DNA of 64,000 nt from positions 5,200,286-5,264,285 of the forward strand of contig CM067572.1 of assembly GCA_034336665.1 (NCBI GenBank), in the 5' to 3' direction. The notes beneath the pieces were generated by a model. That model was not told where the DNA came from, did not search any database, and saw nothing but the letters and a program-made list of their open reading frames with translations. Every line of letters begins with the position of its first letter. Position 1 is the stretch's first letter. Below, one piece after another: positions 45,301 to 58,595 of this stretch. A program made the position numbers and the translations under genes. The stretch is from Luscinia megarhynchos. Taxonomy: Eukaryota > Chordata > Aves > Passeriformes > Turdidae.

Positions 45301-48300
45301 CTGAAGCAAAACTCCTGTCTGAAGTTTTGGATGAGTTTTGTTGCAGCCCAGGTGTTCACTCTGGCTGCCCTCTGTTTGGGGGCAGGCTGTGGTTTGTTTC
45401 CAGGCTGTTTTCCTGCAGCTCCCTGCCGGGTTTGTCTGGGTGTAGCTGCTGTCTGAGCTGCCCAGTGGTACAGGGATGCTCCAGCTGTACCCGTGTGGTA
45501 CCCAGGGGCTGTGCTGTGGCATAGTGCTGCCACTGCCTGACCAGCACAGGCTTGGCTGGTGAGGGCAAATCAGGTGTGAGCCATAATTCACAACAGATGC
45601 ACGTCCCACTTCTGGAATCCGAGCAGGAGGAAACTCCCCCACCCACAGCCATTTTTCTGGGGGCACTCATGGCCTGGAGAGGGAACAAAGAGGGGCTCTG
45701 TGTGGCTCCCTGCATCCCCCTGAGCATTAATTTGTAGCCAATTTTCCATTACATGCTTAAATCCCTTCTTTTTTAATTTCTTCAAAACGATCCATTTGGA
45801 TGAGTGTGGGTGTGCAAGTGAGGTTTTGGTCTCCTTTGCTCTGTGCAGAAGTAACTTTTGATGCCAGATTTTGTAAAACTTGTTTTTGTTCATGCTGAGA
45901 TACCTGCATTCCAACATCCTTCTTGAAAGAATATTTTTTTAACAAGCCCTGATAACGGAAATACCTGTAAAAGGTATCAGCCTGTATCAATGTAATTAGA
46001 ACTTAGATTAAGGTGGGAAAAAATACAAGCCACTTTTAAACTTAGATTTCAAACCATGATATTAAAAGACAAATTTCCTACTTTTGTCAGGGAAGGGATT
46101 TCATCAGTAGTATAATATTCTGATCTTGAGAACAGAGATGCTTCATTGTAAGTTAAAACCAGAGCTTCCCTATTGAGTGTATGATTGGACTGTTTCAAAA
46201 TAATTTTTTTTGGGCTATATTCTTAAATTACACTTTTCAGGCTTACTTTGTTATTCTTCCTAGAATTATGTTTATTTTTATTTTTGAAAGCAAATGTCAC
46301 ATCACCTTTTTATACAACCTCATGGATTTTGATGATAATTTTCATATGAAAGTGGATGCTGACTATAAAGTCTGTTAATGAGTAAAAATTACTTCATATT
46401 CTTAAATCATTGCTGAACTGCCAAGTGGTTTGTGATTTTTTTGGTGCCACTATATAATCAGAGTCAGGTGTTCAAAGCAAGGAAACCAGTGCATGGGACT
46501 AAGTGCTGTGTGCCTCACATACATCCTCAGAAAATACCTACCATATCCCAAAGAAATCTTGGGATTGCCTTAAATTTTGGTGCTTAAGAAGGAAGTCGTG
46601 TATATTGCATGAGATACAGTTTTTTGTCCTCCTCTTAGTTATTTTTAACCTTCCAGGTTTATATTTTAAACCTTGCAAGCATGAATCAGAGATATGAAAA
46701 TATTATATAAAATCATATCACTCTGTAAATTGGAGTACAAAGAGAAATGGCCTGTTATTGTGAAATATCAGCTGAAATATTGAAGAGTTGAGGCTCTCTT
46801 CCTTTTGCACACCTTGCATTTAAAAAATGAGGAAAAAAAAAGGTAATTAGTTTAATTGGGACACTTGACAGACAAGGTTTAAATGAGAAGTGTAATTCTT
46901 TTGTCAGTCTCTGTAACCTTGTAGTCTCATAAATTAACTGTTCTTAAATACTAATGACCTAGGAAAGGCAGATGTTGTATCCAGCTGTTAAATGTTTTTT
47001 TAATGCTTTCTTTTTTATAGAGACAGTTAATTCCAGGGTAAAGCCTAAAACCATTTCAGGAAAGAAATTTCTGATGTAGTCCTCAGATGGCTAACAAGAG
47101 CACTGGCAGTATGTAAAAGTGTGAACATCTGATGGTAACTGCTGATTTTGAGCCACCCACCTATCTAGAGGTGACAGGACCTCTGTGTTTGCCTGATGGA
47201 AATGCATTATATTGAATTACAATAGAGCTATTACTGTAAAAAAAACCAAAAAAAACCAAAACTTTTTATTTTCACTTAGACATTTTTATTCTTTGGTGTG
47301 TTGACAAAGAGAAAAAAGATGCAAATCTTTGGTCTTAAGTTTAGCCTGTGACAAATTGCAGGCACAGCAGATTTGAAATCTTTATTTCAATACCACGTAG
47401 TTTTGTAACTAGTTTTCAGTACACTGTACAGACTTTGTCACTAACAAAAACAAAGGTATGTTTTTACACTGCTTTCATCTCCTACTGGCTTCTTCCCATC
47501 CTAGTGTCACATCATCCACTTGATGTATTTTCATAATACTTATGTTCTCTTTTATTCTGTGTCTTCTTTTATATTCCTCCTAATTGTGTCAGAAAGCAAT
47601 CATAAAAATTATTTATTTTTGCTCCATATGGAAGTTCTTGGGTGTTCAGAAAGATTATATGGAGGTTTTAGTGCTGGCTTCATTAGCTGTGATCCTGTTC
47701 TTATTCAAATCTTCAAATCCTTGTTGGGAGAACCAGTAAAATAACGTCAGAGGATTTTTATGTGTGTGGAATTATGTAATTTGTTTTGTAATTCTAATGA
47801 ATACAGAAGCAGGAAAAAACCCCAACCTTTTTCATTAATTATTACACAGAAAAACAAAACATTTAATCTTTTAAAAACTTTTAGGTTGTGGGGGAGCATT
47901 GGGAATGATGCCATGTCAAATATTTATCCATCCCCTCCGGACAAAATGTTGGGTGAGGTAAGAAAGAAAATGCATTTAGAACAGCAGAAAACATTTCTGG
48001 CCACATTACACATCGATCATTCTTACAGGGAGGAAAAAAATGTGCCCTGCATTACTTAAAGGTGCTGGGAAGTAGGATGGAGCCTAATTCTGTTACGGGA
48101 ACAAATAATTTTGCCCTTCCTGTAGCAGGTCAGTGTTTTTACAGCTGCTTTTTGTCCCTGAGTATACTGGGCTTGCATGGATGTCCCTGGAATCTCAGTG
48201 GTTACCAGCAGTGCAGTTCTGTATTTGTCACTCCCAAGAAAGTGTGGAGCTGAGCTGAGCAGAGAGGTTTCCTCTGCTGAGAAGGGACCTCTGAAGGATC

Positions 48301-49199
48301 CTTGTGGGTGAAGGTGTCCTTTGACTGGAGAATGGAAAAATAGAATCGTTCAGTGTTTAAAAAATATTTAAAAAAAAATAGGTTTGAATAATCAGGGCCT
48401 TGGTCTTGTGTATTTACCAGCAGCATGATTGAGATCATATGGAAAGTGATTTCTGTCATCAAATTCTACATTTCTGCTGATGCCACATGTTCCTGACAGT
48501 CTGAAGAGAGGAGTTAGGGATGTTTAGCATGCAGTGATCAACTTACCTGAGCTGTGCAAGTGATTTTTTGGCTCTTGTCCGTGTATTGCACAGCTGGTGT
48601 GAAGCTGCTTGGTGTCAGGTGGGAGTCCCCAAGGTCAGGTTTAATGGTCCTCCAGTCCATGTCAGTCTGAGTCTCATCCCCTTCCTGACTTGGGATTTTA
48701 GCCTGCAACTTGCTTCAAGGAGTAAATGAATGAATACAAATGCAGCTGTGCAAAAACAAGAATGCAGCATGGCTCTTCCTTACAATAAATACACTGGGCT
48801 GATTAATTCTCCTGACAGTTTCCTTATGCCACTGCCCAAAATAACATTGCTCTTATCTGTGTCGGTTGTTTCATCAAGCTTATCTCATATCAGGCAGCTC
48901 AGCTCTGCCTAAATGAAATATTCTTGATGCTTATGGTTGCATTCAGAATTACTCTTGCAAATCAGTTAGAAACAATGACCTGTTTACCCAGGGGTAAGGT
49001 GAGAATCTCCTTTACTTCTTTACATTTAAAAAAGGAAAAGTTGGATAAGATGGAGTCTGCATTAACAAGTGGGTGATATATTATCCAAAAGCTGTCAGAC
49101 TTCTGAGCTGTGTCTGCCCCTGTGATCAACTACAGTAGATTTTTGGCTCTTACAAGAGGGTGTTTTATTTACCAGTAAGTCAGGATGGAATCCTGCTCT
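42373..49199. other. Noncoding stretch, 42.4-49.2 kb
   Basis: No gene can be supported. The GC-richer part at 45230-45730 has overlapping frames on both strands (for example 45214-45666 minus, 150 codons) with cysteine-, serine- and proline-rich random composition and no domain pattern. Low-complexity A4-8CC occurs at 47237-47263. One short exon-like cassette is listed separately at 43426-43479. Confidence 0.55.
43426..43479 (+). other. Candidate 54-nt cassette exon with stops in all frames
   Basis: The acceptor ATTGTCTTTTTGACAG|A ends at 43425. The donor CATCAG|GTAAGTTTTT starts at 43480 and is a perfect CAG|GTAAGT. The 54 bases between them contain TAG at 43429 in one frame, TAG in the second, and TGA in the third. 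It could be a noncoding (UTR, lncRNA or poison) exon or a chance pairing. No similarity is recognised. Confidence 0.2.
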
Positions 49200-49281
49200 G
49201 GTGGGAGATATCCCTGCCCATGGCAGGGTGCTGGAACTCGATGAGCTCTAAGGACCCTTCCAGCCCAACCAGCTGTGAAGT
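49200..49281 (+). mobile_element. CR1 LINE 3' end fragment
   Basis: ATCCCTGCCCATGGCAGGGT, then GCTGGAACTCGATGAGCTCT, then AAGGACCCTTCCAGCCCAAC, is the sense-strand CR1 3' tail. The copy stops just before where the terminal octamers would be. The left boundary is uncertain by about 20 bp. Confidence 0.9.
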
Positions 49282-51378
49282 TATTTGTTTGTGCAGTGGC
49301 ATGCTTTTCATTTGGAGGAAAAGGCTTGTGAAATGTTGCTTTTCTAAATGTTACTGTGAGAATTATTTGCTTTGTGAATTTTTTTTCCCCCCAGTGACAT
49401 TAATCCAGTTTTAAGCATGTGAAACTTGTGTGAAATTGCAGCAGTTTTACTTAGTTTGCTGTAAAAAAGTCTTGTATCAGGAGAAAAGCAGTAGGCTGTG
49501 GATGCTTTTTGGTCATGATAATGACTTTTATTTAGCTGCAATGAGAAAAGCTCTTGAGCAGTGTTTAATTTTGAACACAATAATCCTTGTGGTTGTCAGT
49601 GAAACTAAATGCAAGTTATTCACCTGCTTAATGTCTAGTATACCTGGAGTGGTGTTTGTAGGGGGTTGTGTAATACCCAGGTCCATACAGTTTTGTCAGA
49701 CCATACTTCTTTGTCACATCATCTATAATTGAATATTAAAAATAGAGGACCTGACCTAAATGAAAGGAATTTGTGCAAAAACCAAAAGTTTGATAGAAAT
49801 CTCTCTAAACACCCTCAAAATTTACAAATGTTCTGTAAATTGACTAGTTTCCTTAAAAACACTGCAGAGTATTCATTGTGAAGATGTAACAAAATGACTT
49901 TACTTGTTCCTGAGTCTAAATTTCAGAGTAATAATAACATTAAAAAGCAAAAGAATAAACCCAACCCTCAAAATAAACCTGCAAAAAAACCCTGTTATTA
50001 AGCTTTGATATGACCACAGTGTTTTAGACAAACAGGCACAATAATTAAAGGCATAATACTCATTTCAGTGAGGAGTTGCATCAAAAATACAAAAATCAAA
50101 GTATTTCCATGCTGATGGAGGGCTATATTGAAAGGCATAAAAAAAAATTTATATTGGAGGAACTGTCAGGGAAGAGGGTAATTAATCAAGATCCTTGTAC
50201 ACCCTAGTTTTTTTTTCTCTCTATTAGAATCCTATAAACATGACAATAGATGTATTCTTCTGATTAATGACCAATCTGTGCAATTGATCCAGCTGATTCA
50301 GTTACTGTTTATGATTGGCTTTCTGTCTATTAAAATACTGCTATTCATTTTCTATTCAAAGACCTAAATGTCTCAGAACTTCTAAGATTTTTAGGGCTTT
50401 TGGGAGGTAAGTGGTTTTGTATGTCTTAGTAAACAAAGAACAAATTTAGAAAAATGAGGAAAAAATCCATGATAAAAAAAAAACAGCATAAGACATGCAT
50501 ATGTATATATAGCTCAGAAATATATACTAGATACACATTGATAAATATACTATAAATACTTAGATTTTTATATATGTTGAAATTGCACTCAGTCTCTTCA
50601 CAGCACTTGGGCACTATTGTGTGCACCACAATATATAAAGGTTATCTCTGACTCTGTTACTTTATTCTTGATGTGAATTTGACACTTGAGCATCATAAAA
50701 CACTTAAGGTACTTTGCAGGATGCATTTACAGATTGTGCAGTTTGCCTCACCACCCTCTGCCTTTCTTACTCCAAAGCTGGTAATACCAATTTCTCAAGG
50801 TTTTCATTTAAGTTTCTGACTTGTTCAGTGTTGGTCAATAAATGACATAAGTTGTGTGTCAAAAGAAAAGGTTCTCACCATCACCCTGGAGTGTTTAGGC
50901 TGATGGGAGTCTGGCAGGGTTGGTAATTGCAGTGGGAGTGACAGGCACTTTTCTCTGCTGGCCCCTCACTGTGGCTTCTGTAAAATACTGAACATAGTAT
51001 AAGACATTTTTCTCCCATAAATGAATTTTTTAGCATTTATGAAGCTATGTAGCCATCTTTTTGTACTAGTATGAATGTCACTGCTAGGCTGTCATTGAAG
51101 AATAAAGATCACAGAAAAATCGAATATTAAAGCCATGAGGGTGCAGATCTGCAGGCAGGTGAATGGTGCAGGTGCACCTGACTGTTCCTGCTCTCTGGAA
51201 CTCCTTCTCCAGAGTCTGGGTGCTGCAGCAAGCTCATGGAAACTGTGCTGCTGACTGCAGTGGAATAAAGTCAGTGATTACAGCCTTCTCTTTAATGTAA
51301 TAATTAAGTCTTCTTCAGATTAAAAGGAAAAAAAAATCATTGAGGAGCATGTTTGAGAGATTTAAAAAGAGGTAAAAG

Positions 51379-51457
51379 TGGTTTTGGTGGTTTTTTGTTT
51401 GTTTTGTTTTGAGGGATTATTTTTTTGTTTGTGGTTTGTTTGGTTTTGGTTTTTTTA
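51379..51457 (+). repeat. T/G low-complexity tract
   Basis: GGTGGTTTTTTGTTTGTTTT and similar blocks run for about 80 bases. This is simple-sequence DNA, similar in texture to 30696-30745. Confidence 0.85.
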
Positions 51458-54400
51458 AAATTAGGTGAAGGAAATTATTTTTCTCTAGAGTTGCCTACAT
51501 AATAGCCCTTGTGGTTAAATAAAGTGTAATTGGTCTATGGATCTGTAGATAATAATCATTGTAACTGCTAGCCTAAAGAAGATGCATTCAGCTTTATGAG
51601 TGTGTTATTAATAGGGCAACATTATTTAGGGTTGTTGGGAAAATCGGTATTGAAGTGCAGTTGCCCTGGACATTAATATCATTAGAACAAAATAATGGTT
51701 TCTGGTTGGTAGTGGAAGATGATCTATGACACAGGAAAACTCCTGACTTGCAGAGAAGAGAGTGCTGCAGGGTACAGTGTGCCTCTGCTGAAAGGCAGTG
51801 GGAATGAAAAAACCTGTGAATAATTGACTCCTGTGTCCAAGGATACAGGAGTAGGGAAAGGGACAATGAAAAAGGCATTTTGCAGTGACACTCTGACACT
51901 GATTTTCATAAATCTGCAGTTGTAGGTTGATGAAATGTTTTATTTTGCACACAGGGAGTGCTGCTCTGTGTGCTCAGCAGCACTGGATGTTTATTGTGGT
52001 TGGTGGTAAGGGAATGCTGAGAGCTCAGGATTTAGCAAGGGAAGTGTTGGCTACCACAAGGGACAATGTTGATTCTGGTGCTGCTTTAGAGTTTTAGAGT
52101 AGCATCAATTTACTGTCTCATTGGGCTGAATCTTCCTGGTGTGTTAGACTAATGCAACTTGCAGCTGGCTGATGGATAGATGGAACCAGAAATATCTCCC
52201 AAGTCTCCATTCTGCCACTTGAAAGCTTAAGGTGTAAAAACTTATGTCTGACTTCCCCAACTTCTGCCATTGTGGGGCATCCAGTTCTGGATCTATGAGA
52301 CTGGCTTGGTGTCTTTCATTTTCTAGACTTCCATCCAGTTACTCATTCTGGGACAGATTAAAAGTGTGGTGTCCTGGAAATTGTGTGTCCCTTCTCTCTT
52401 CAACTCTGTTGAACTGCTGCTAAGAAGCCTCAAGGGTAATAAAAAAAAAACCAAGCTGAATCAGATCACCCAGGCTGTGTTACCTGCTGCCACCAGCTCA
52501 CAGGATGAGAATTTTGGGTGATGCCTGCTGATTTAATGATGATCATTTTCTATGTGGTCACCGAAACAACTGATCAGTTTTGTGCTACAGTACTGCCACG
52601 TTTTCTGCTTGTGTTAAAATTACTTCAATTTGTGGTGATTTGTTGGAAATTTCAACAACACAGTGTTGGGTTTCTAGCTTGGGAGTGCTTCAGTGACTGC
52701 CTGGTTTTACTCTGCTTCTTACCCAGGGCTGTGAAATCCAGATGTGCTTGATTGGGCAGTGGGGGACAGGACTGAAATGAAATTGAGCCATTGGGGTCAG
52801 CAGGACTGCATGCCAGTACAGTGCTTTTCAAGTCTAAATAGGTTAAAACTGTTGGCAGGTTTAACATTATGGTTTCCTTGAACCCCACATGTTATTTCTA
52901 AAGGTTTAAGATCATCTTTTTATGTAATAGGGTGTAAATACCCTCCTTTTCTTTCTGCTGGTGCTGCTGAAAATGTAACTTTTTGCTAGGAATAGATAAT
53001 CATTAACTTGGGTGCTGTTTGTGCACGGGGAAGAAAACACCTGACACACTGCCAGGTTTGCTTTGGCTGTCCAGGAAAACCAAGCAAAATCTTTAGGGAG
53101 AAAACCACTTGGTCACTGACAGGAGGGAGTGTCTGAAGATCCACCCAAATTAAAAAGCAAGACCCCTGCTGCTGTGTTGAGGGGACCTTCCTCCTGGCAG
53201 AGGATGAGACAGTGTCAGAGCACTTGCTCACATCTGGCAGGCAGATGTGTGACCCCGGTGGGAAAAGCTGTAACCTCTCTTTGAGGGGGCAGCAGGAGGC
53301 ACTTTTTCCACTTCCTACACAGAACTGAGTCTTAGTTTGTATTTTAATCAACTCAGTATCCTCTGAAGTATTTAGAAAGTGCATTGCATGGTGATGCTGG
53401 TCAGTCACAGGGTGATGTTGCAAAGGTTTATGTGAAGCCTCCTTTGTTCAGTGTCCCATCTATATGCCAATGTTTTGCAGGGAGGGCATGCAGTTGGAAA
53501 GCCTGCTGTGCTGTGGGCTGGGAATTCCCAAACCTTGGACCCACTCCTTAGGATAACACTTTAGTTCTGCAGGGGGCAGGGACAGCAGCTCAGGGCTCTG
53601 TGCTACACCTGGAAAGTTTTTTTGGGAGGCAGCACAGCTTCCTGCCCATGCACAGGGTGGTGCACGGGGCTGCCAGGCTCTGCTTGGCCATGGACAGGTC
53701 CTGGAGGGCCATCCCAGACTCCCATTTTTCTCACACACTGCCAAATAGTGTTTTTGTGTCACCAGATGCATGCACAGAGGTTGGTGAGGGATGTCAGCCT
53801 CGCTAGGAACTCTAATGAATGCATATTATTTTCTAGCTAAACTTGGTTATTTTTTCCTTCAATCTCTGGTATTAAGTAACAGTGGTGTAGGGTGGTGTGG
53901 ATAGATGTACCCTGTATGTCTCTAAATCTGTCTCTAATCTAAAACCATATGCTTGGCAGCTTAAGAGCCACAAGTAGAGGATGCAAATGTTAAACATCAG
54001 GGATGTTTATGTGGAGTGCTAAGGCATGATTCACACTGAAATAATTTTATGTTGTCTATTCCTAGCTAAATATTAGCAGAATTCATATGACTACCAGAAC
54101 TTGATAATGTGTGAAAACTGTGACAAAACCACTTGAGATGCACTTTAGTTACATCTCAAGAAAAAGGTTAGAGAGGACTCATACATCACTGTAAGAAATA
54201 AAATGCGTAATTCAGTAAATGTATTTTTAGGTATGTAAAAATGAATAGGCAAAAGCAAATAAATAAAACCCATTAGAAGTAGCTGAAAAAATATTTTGTA
54301 GGTGTTTGTTGTGTGAATGTTCTTTGTTTAACATTATCTACATTTATTTCCTTGTTTTGTCCCTTCAGTTTGCCCTTTCAGAAGTTTTTTTTCTAGAGTG

Positions 54401-56902
54401 GTCTAGAAAGCTTTCTTGCAAGACTTTTCTTTTTCCTTGAAAGCCAAGCAGTTGCTGTTCTTCCCCTTAAGGAGATTTTTGCACAGTTGCAATGTAACTT
54501 ACAGCAGTGTTGGAGCATAGTTTATGGCAGGGGAAAACAAGTACAAAGAAGGTACTGGGGAAGCCATCTATGGCAGGCAGGTCTCTTGCAAAATTAGTGG
54601 GCTTCACTTCAGTCGTGGGTTAATTAATATGCAGATTACTTCTACCTGTACTACTGTCAAAGCAAGTGGGCATTGTGCAGACAGTCATCAGTTATTTGGT
54701 TTTTCTCTTTCTTTTAAACCAATTTCATGTTCCTCCTTAATCCATGTTGCATTCTTTTAAAAATACAGTGCATATATGATACATACATGTGTAAATAAAT
54801 ACATAAGTTTTAGTTAACAGAAGCCAAATTTATCTGCCTACCTTGCTTGGAGTGGCACTTTGGGGTGTTTTGTAGTGGGTGTACAAAGCACGCCTGGCAC
54901 TGCTTCCCTCGGTGTGAGGGTTTGGCTGCACTTGGAGCTGTGTTTTATGTCACTTGCAAGTGATATGGGCTAATTATTTCTATGAGTTGTTTCCCAAATA
55001 GTAAAATAATTCCAGAAAAATAATGTTCCCAAATAGCAACAAACTTGGTAATTAAAAAAAATAAAAACGGGGAGAGTGACAAATTTGTTTCTGAGAGAGG
55101 GGAGGTCGTGTTTGGCAATATATGGTGTGTCAAATGACTAGGTAATTACAGGAATGGAAAGACAAAAAATATTTGAAATAAATTTGTTTGTATTTATCTG
55201 ATATCTGAAATTTAGAAGCTAATGAGAAGCTCCTCTTACTTTGTAAAAGGAAGAGTGCCTTGCATCAGCTGTCTCTATCTCCTGAGTTATTTTTCCAGGG
55301 TTGCCACTCCTGTGAATCTTTTTTGTCAATGCTTTCCCAGCTCCATAAACTCGTGTTTTTTGCAGGCTTGCTGGAAGCTGAGAGCAGGCTAATATCCTTC
55401 TCCCAGAGGTTTACTTCTGGCTGCTTCTGCTGGGGGGTAGAGGTTAGAGATGGAACCTGTCTAATGTATTTGTAGTTTTTCTTTGAGATGATTACTCCTT
55501 GAGTTGACTGAAAGTATGAATCCCGAACTTCCTTTGAAATAAAGCTGAGGTAAATGGTGGTTGTTACTTACGGCGGTTTTTGTTCTGTAGCCGGTGGAAT
55601 CCTGAAAGACTTGATGTTTATGACATGAATTTCCACTTTCTTTTACATGTAAGCTTTCTGTAAAAGCAGCAGATTATGAAAACATACATTTTAAAAATAA
55701 GTGGTGAAATGGTTTTAAATGGCTCCTAAAGTGTTCCTTTTTAGAGACGAACTATCTTTATATGTTTATAAAGTCTTTTGCAAGCGGAGAGGGATGTGTG
55801 ATTCTTTGGGCTTTTACTCTGCAAAAGAGCTAAGCAAGCTTTTATTCAAATGAAAAGATTGCTATTGAAATCTGTTTAAAGATAAAATCAGAAGTAACTC
55901 TGACATGCTAGCTAAATTTTGTAGGACTATTTGCTGCTCTTGAAAGTGTGCTACAGAGACACACACACATAAATAGGAGAAAAAAGTGGTTAAGGAATGG
56001 GGACTATAAACCTGTAGGCTTTCTTATTAGCTGAAGTGGAAAAATAGAAGTCCCAATTTTTGTCCTTTTTCTTCAGATTTTTTACTTTCCCCCCTGAAAC
56101 CAGAATTTCCATACAAGAATCCACACTAAGCATCTGACAGACAGCAGCCTGGGAAGTTAGCACTGAAGCAAACAAATCCTTTCCTGTATCATACACTGCT
56201 GTGATCTCTGTGTTAAAAAAAAACCACCCAAAACAACAAAACATCTCATTCTTTGAACTTTTGTGTGATAATCTGTAGTGTAATAATGCACAGGTTCAGC
56301 TGGTTTGTGTTTTGTGGGGTTTTTTTGAGAGCCCAGTACTTCCCAGTTTATGTATTCAGCATGAGTTTTTCAAAGCAGTGCAAGTAGAAACAGAACTTTA
56401 GGGGCTTTACAAGTGCACACAGTATTTGCTTTACAGATGGACAAAGAAGAATTTGCCACATTGACAAATGAATCTCGAATTTCCTGAGTTAGCTGTAAAG
56501 ATGTGTGTAGCGTGACTCGGACTAAAGATGTTCTAACAAGTTGGACTGACTGGTGTGAATGTTTTTTGTGATGGCTCCACTAAGTTCAGCATCTTTGCAT
56601 TATTTATAGCCATCTGCTTGATGTGTTGAAGGCTCTGGCTCAATCAGATTACCTTTTAGCAGGAACAGCTCTCAGGAGCAGTGCAAACAGGCATGTGTCT
56701 GGCTGCTGCAGAATAAATAAGGGAGTAAATAAAGTCAGCAGTGTCTTCCTGCAGGGCTCTTTAGCTGCTTTACTTATGGAGCAGAAAAGACACATAATGA
56801 AAGTATTTCAGGACAAAATATGTGATGACCTTTGCCCCTACAATGAGAAAAAGGGGCGTTAAAGAATGGAATTATCCATGTATTTAAAATTGATTACAAA
56901 AG

Positions 56903-56917
56903 AAAAAAAAAAAAAAA
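56903..56917 (+). repeat. Poly(A), 15 bases
   Basis: This is the longest A run on the + strand. The sequence to its left has no intronless gene body or AATAAA-plus-coding arrangement that would mark a processed pseudogene. Confidence 0.95.
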
Positions 56918-58331
56918 GAAAATTCAACAAACCAGTGAGTTACAAATGCCTCTGAGCTGCTGAACTTCCAAAAATCTACATTTTCATTTTGTAGGATGGA
57001 GTTATTTATAAACTTAACTGGGGGGAGAAGTGGAAGTGGTATTGGAGCAATGTAAAATGGAAACCCCAACAGACTGTGCTGCTGTGGCCACAGAAAGTCC
57101 TTCAGTATTTCAATCTGTTTCTAACAGCAGCACTGGGAGAGCAGCGTTCCTCTTCTGCATGATCTGGTTTGGAGAGAAATTTTGCTCTGAGTCATTTGAC
57201 TGTGGAAATATGGGATGAGTGAGGGATGTTGCATTGACTCCCTCTTAATTGTGGGTGGAGAAAGGAAAAGAACTTTCCTGGTGTTTTTAGAGAACTGGGA
57301 GCTGTAAACAAGAGTGTGCAGCCCACATCAGTAATGTAAAGTGACAGTGTTAATTAGGAGATGTGAATGGATGGTGACAGTGTTGGTATGGAAGAGAAGT
57401 GCTGAGGAGTAGGCTTGCAAGCTTTTTATTGTGTTCCCACCAAAAACCTCCACCTGGGTGTAGGAATGCCTCTGTCAGCCATTCCTGAGAGCTAGCACCT
57501 CAAGGGTGATGTAAAAACTTTGAGTTCCACAGTCAGAGATGAAAATTGCTTTGGGAAAACTGTGGAAACTTAGTGGAAATGCACGGGTCAGTACAGTCCT
57601 AATTTTTTAATTATTTTTTTTTTCTGTTGAATTTAACTTTTTTTAACTGCTCAAGAAAATTGTGTACTAAGAGTCAGCATTGTTAGCATTGACACAGTGG
57701 AGCAATTTCAGTTGTTGGGAGCTTTTTAGCATGTTGATAAATGTTTGTTTATTGGAAAAAAAATACTGGAGGTATGTGGAATTCTGGAGAAGCTGTCCAC
57801 TCTGAGGACCATGACTGACTGGAGCATACACATCAGTAACACTCTTGCTTGTAATCATGTCATTTGGGTTTTAGCATCTGCCTCTTCCTTAATTGGACAA
57901 ATTACAACCAATACAAATCATTATGACAATGACAGTAATTACAGATTGATAAATTAGAGGAACAAAGATGGTGCAAATAATTTGTTCTCTCCCCTAAATC
58001 ATCTCAGTCTGCACTTGCATGGAAACGCTGCCATTTCTTCATCCTCTGGAAGTTGTTTTTCACTTTCAAGCTGCTTCTTGATATTTTAAAATCAGCCTGT
58101 TATTATCTTAGCATGACATTTGGCCTGCAGTTCCCAGCTAGGGATGGAAAAGGCTATCATTGGGCCTCTCTGCACAAAATAGCTGGGCAGAACATTTCTG
58201 TACACGGGCACTGTTATTCTCACCTTTTGAAGAGCAATTTCTTTGATGACTTGGAGAATATTTGACCTTCAAAGTAAAAGCTGCAGGCAGTACAATGTGC
58301 CTTTGTAGTAGTTGTGTAGAGGGTTGAATTT

Positions 58332-58346
58332 TGTGTGTGTGTGTGT
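58332..58346. repeat. (GT)n microsatellite
   Basis: About 7.5 GT units without interruption. Short, and possibly polymorphic. Confidence 0.9.
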
Positions 58347-58547
58347 CTTCCTTGTTAGTTTGGAGAATAATCTCTTCACTTTTCTGTAAATTGCAGTGAT
58401 CGTTGTTGAACTGGTTAGTCCCATTCAGGCTTAGAACTGAATTGCCAATAGTCAAGAACAGGTAATATTTAAGAAAACATCTTTTCTTGAAAAGCTCATG
58501 GAATTCTTAAAAGCCTCTTCAGCCATATATGAGAAAAATGAGGTTGC

Positions 58548-58595
58548 TTCTATTTTCTATGTAAGTGATTTTTCTATTTTCTGTGTAAGTGATTT
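58548..58595 (+). repeat. 24-bp tandem duplication
   Basis: TTCTATTTTCTATGTAAGTG plus ATTT is followed by the same 24 bases with a single A-to-G change. Both copies contain a GTAAGT core. It is a recent local duplication. Confidence 0.95.

Noticed and set aside
45214..45666. 150-codon minus frame, with other overlapping frames on both strands
   Set aside because: The patch is merely GC-richer. Composition is random-like, there is no domain pattern, and no splice context supports an exon.
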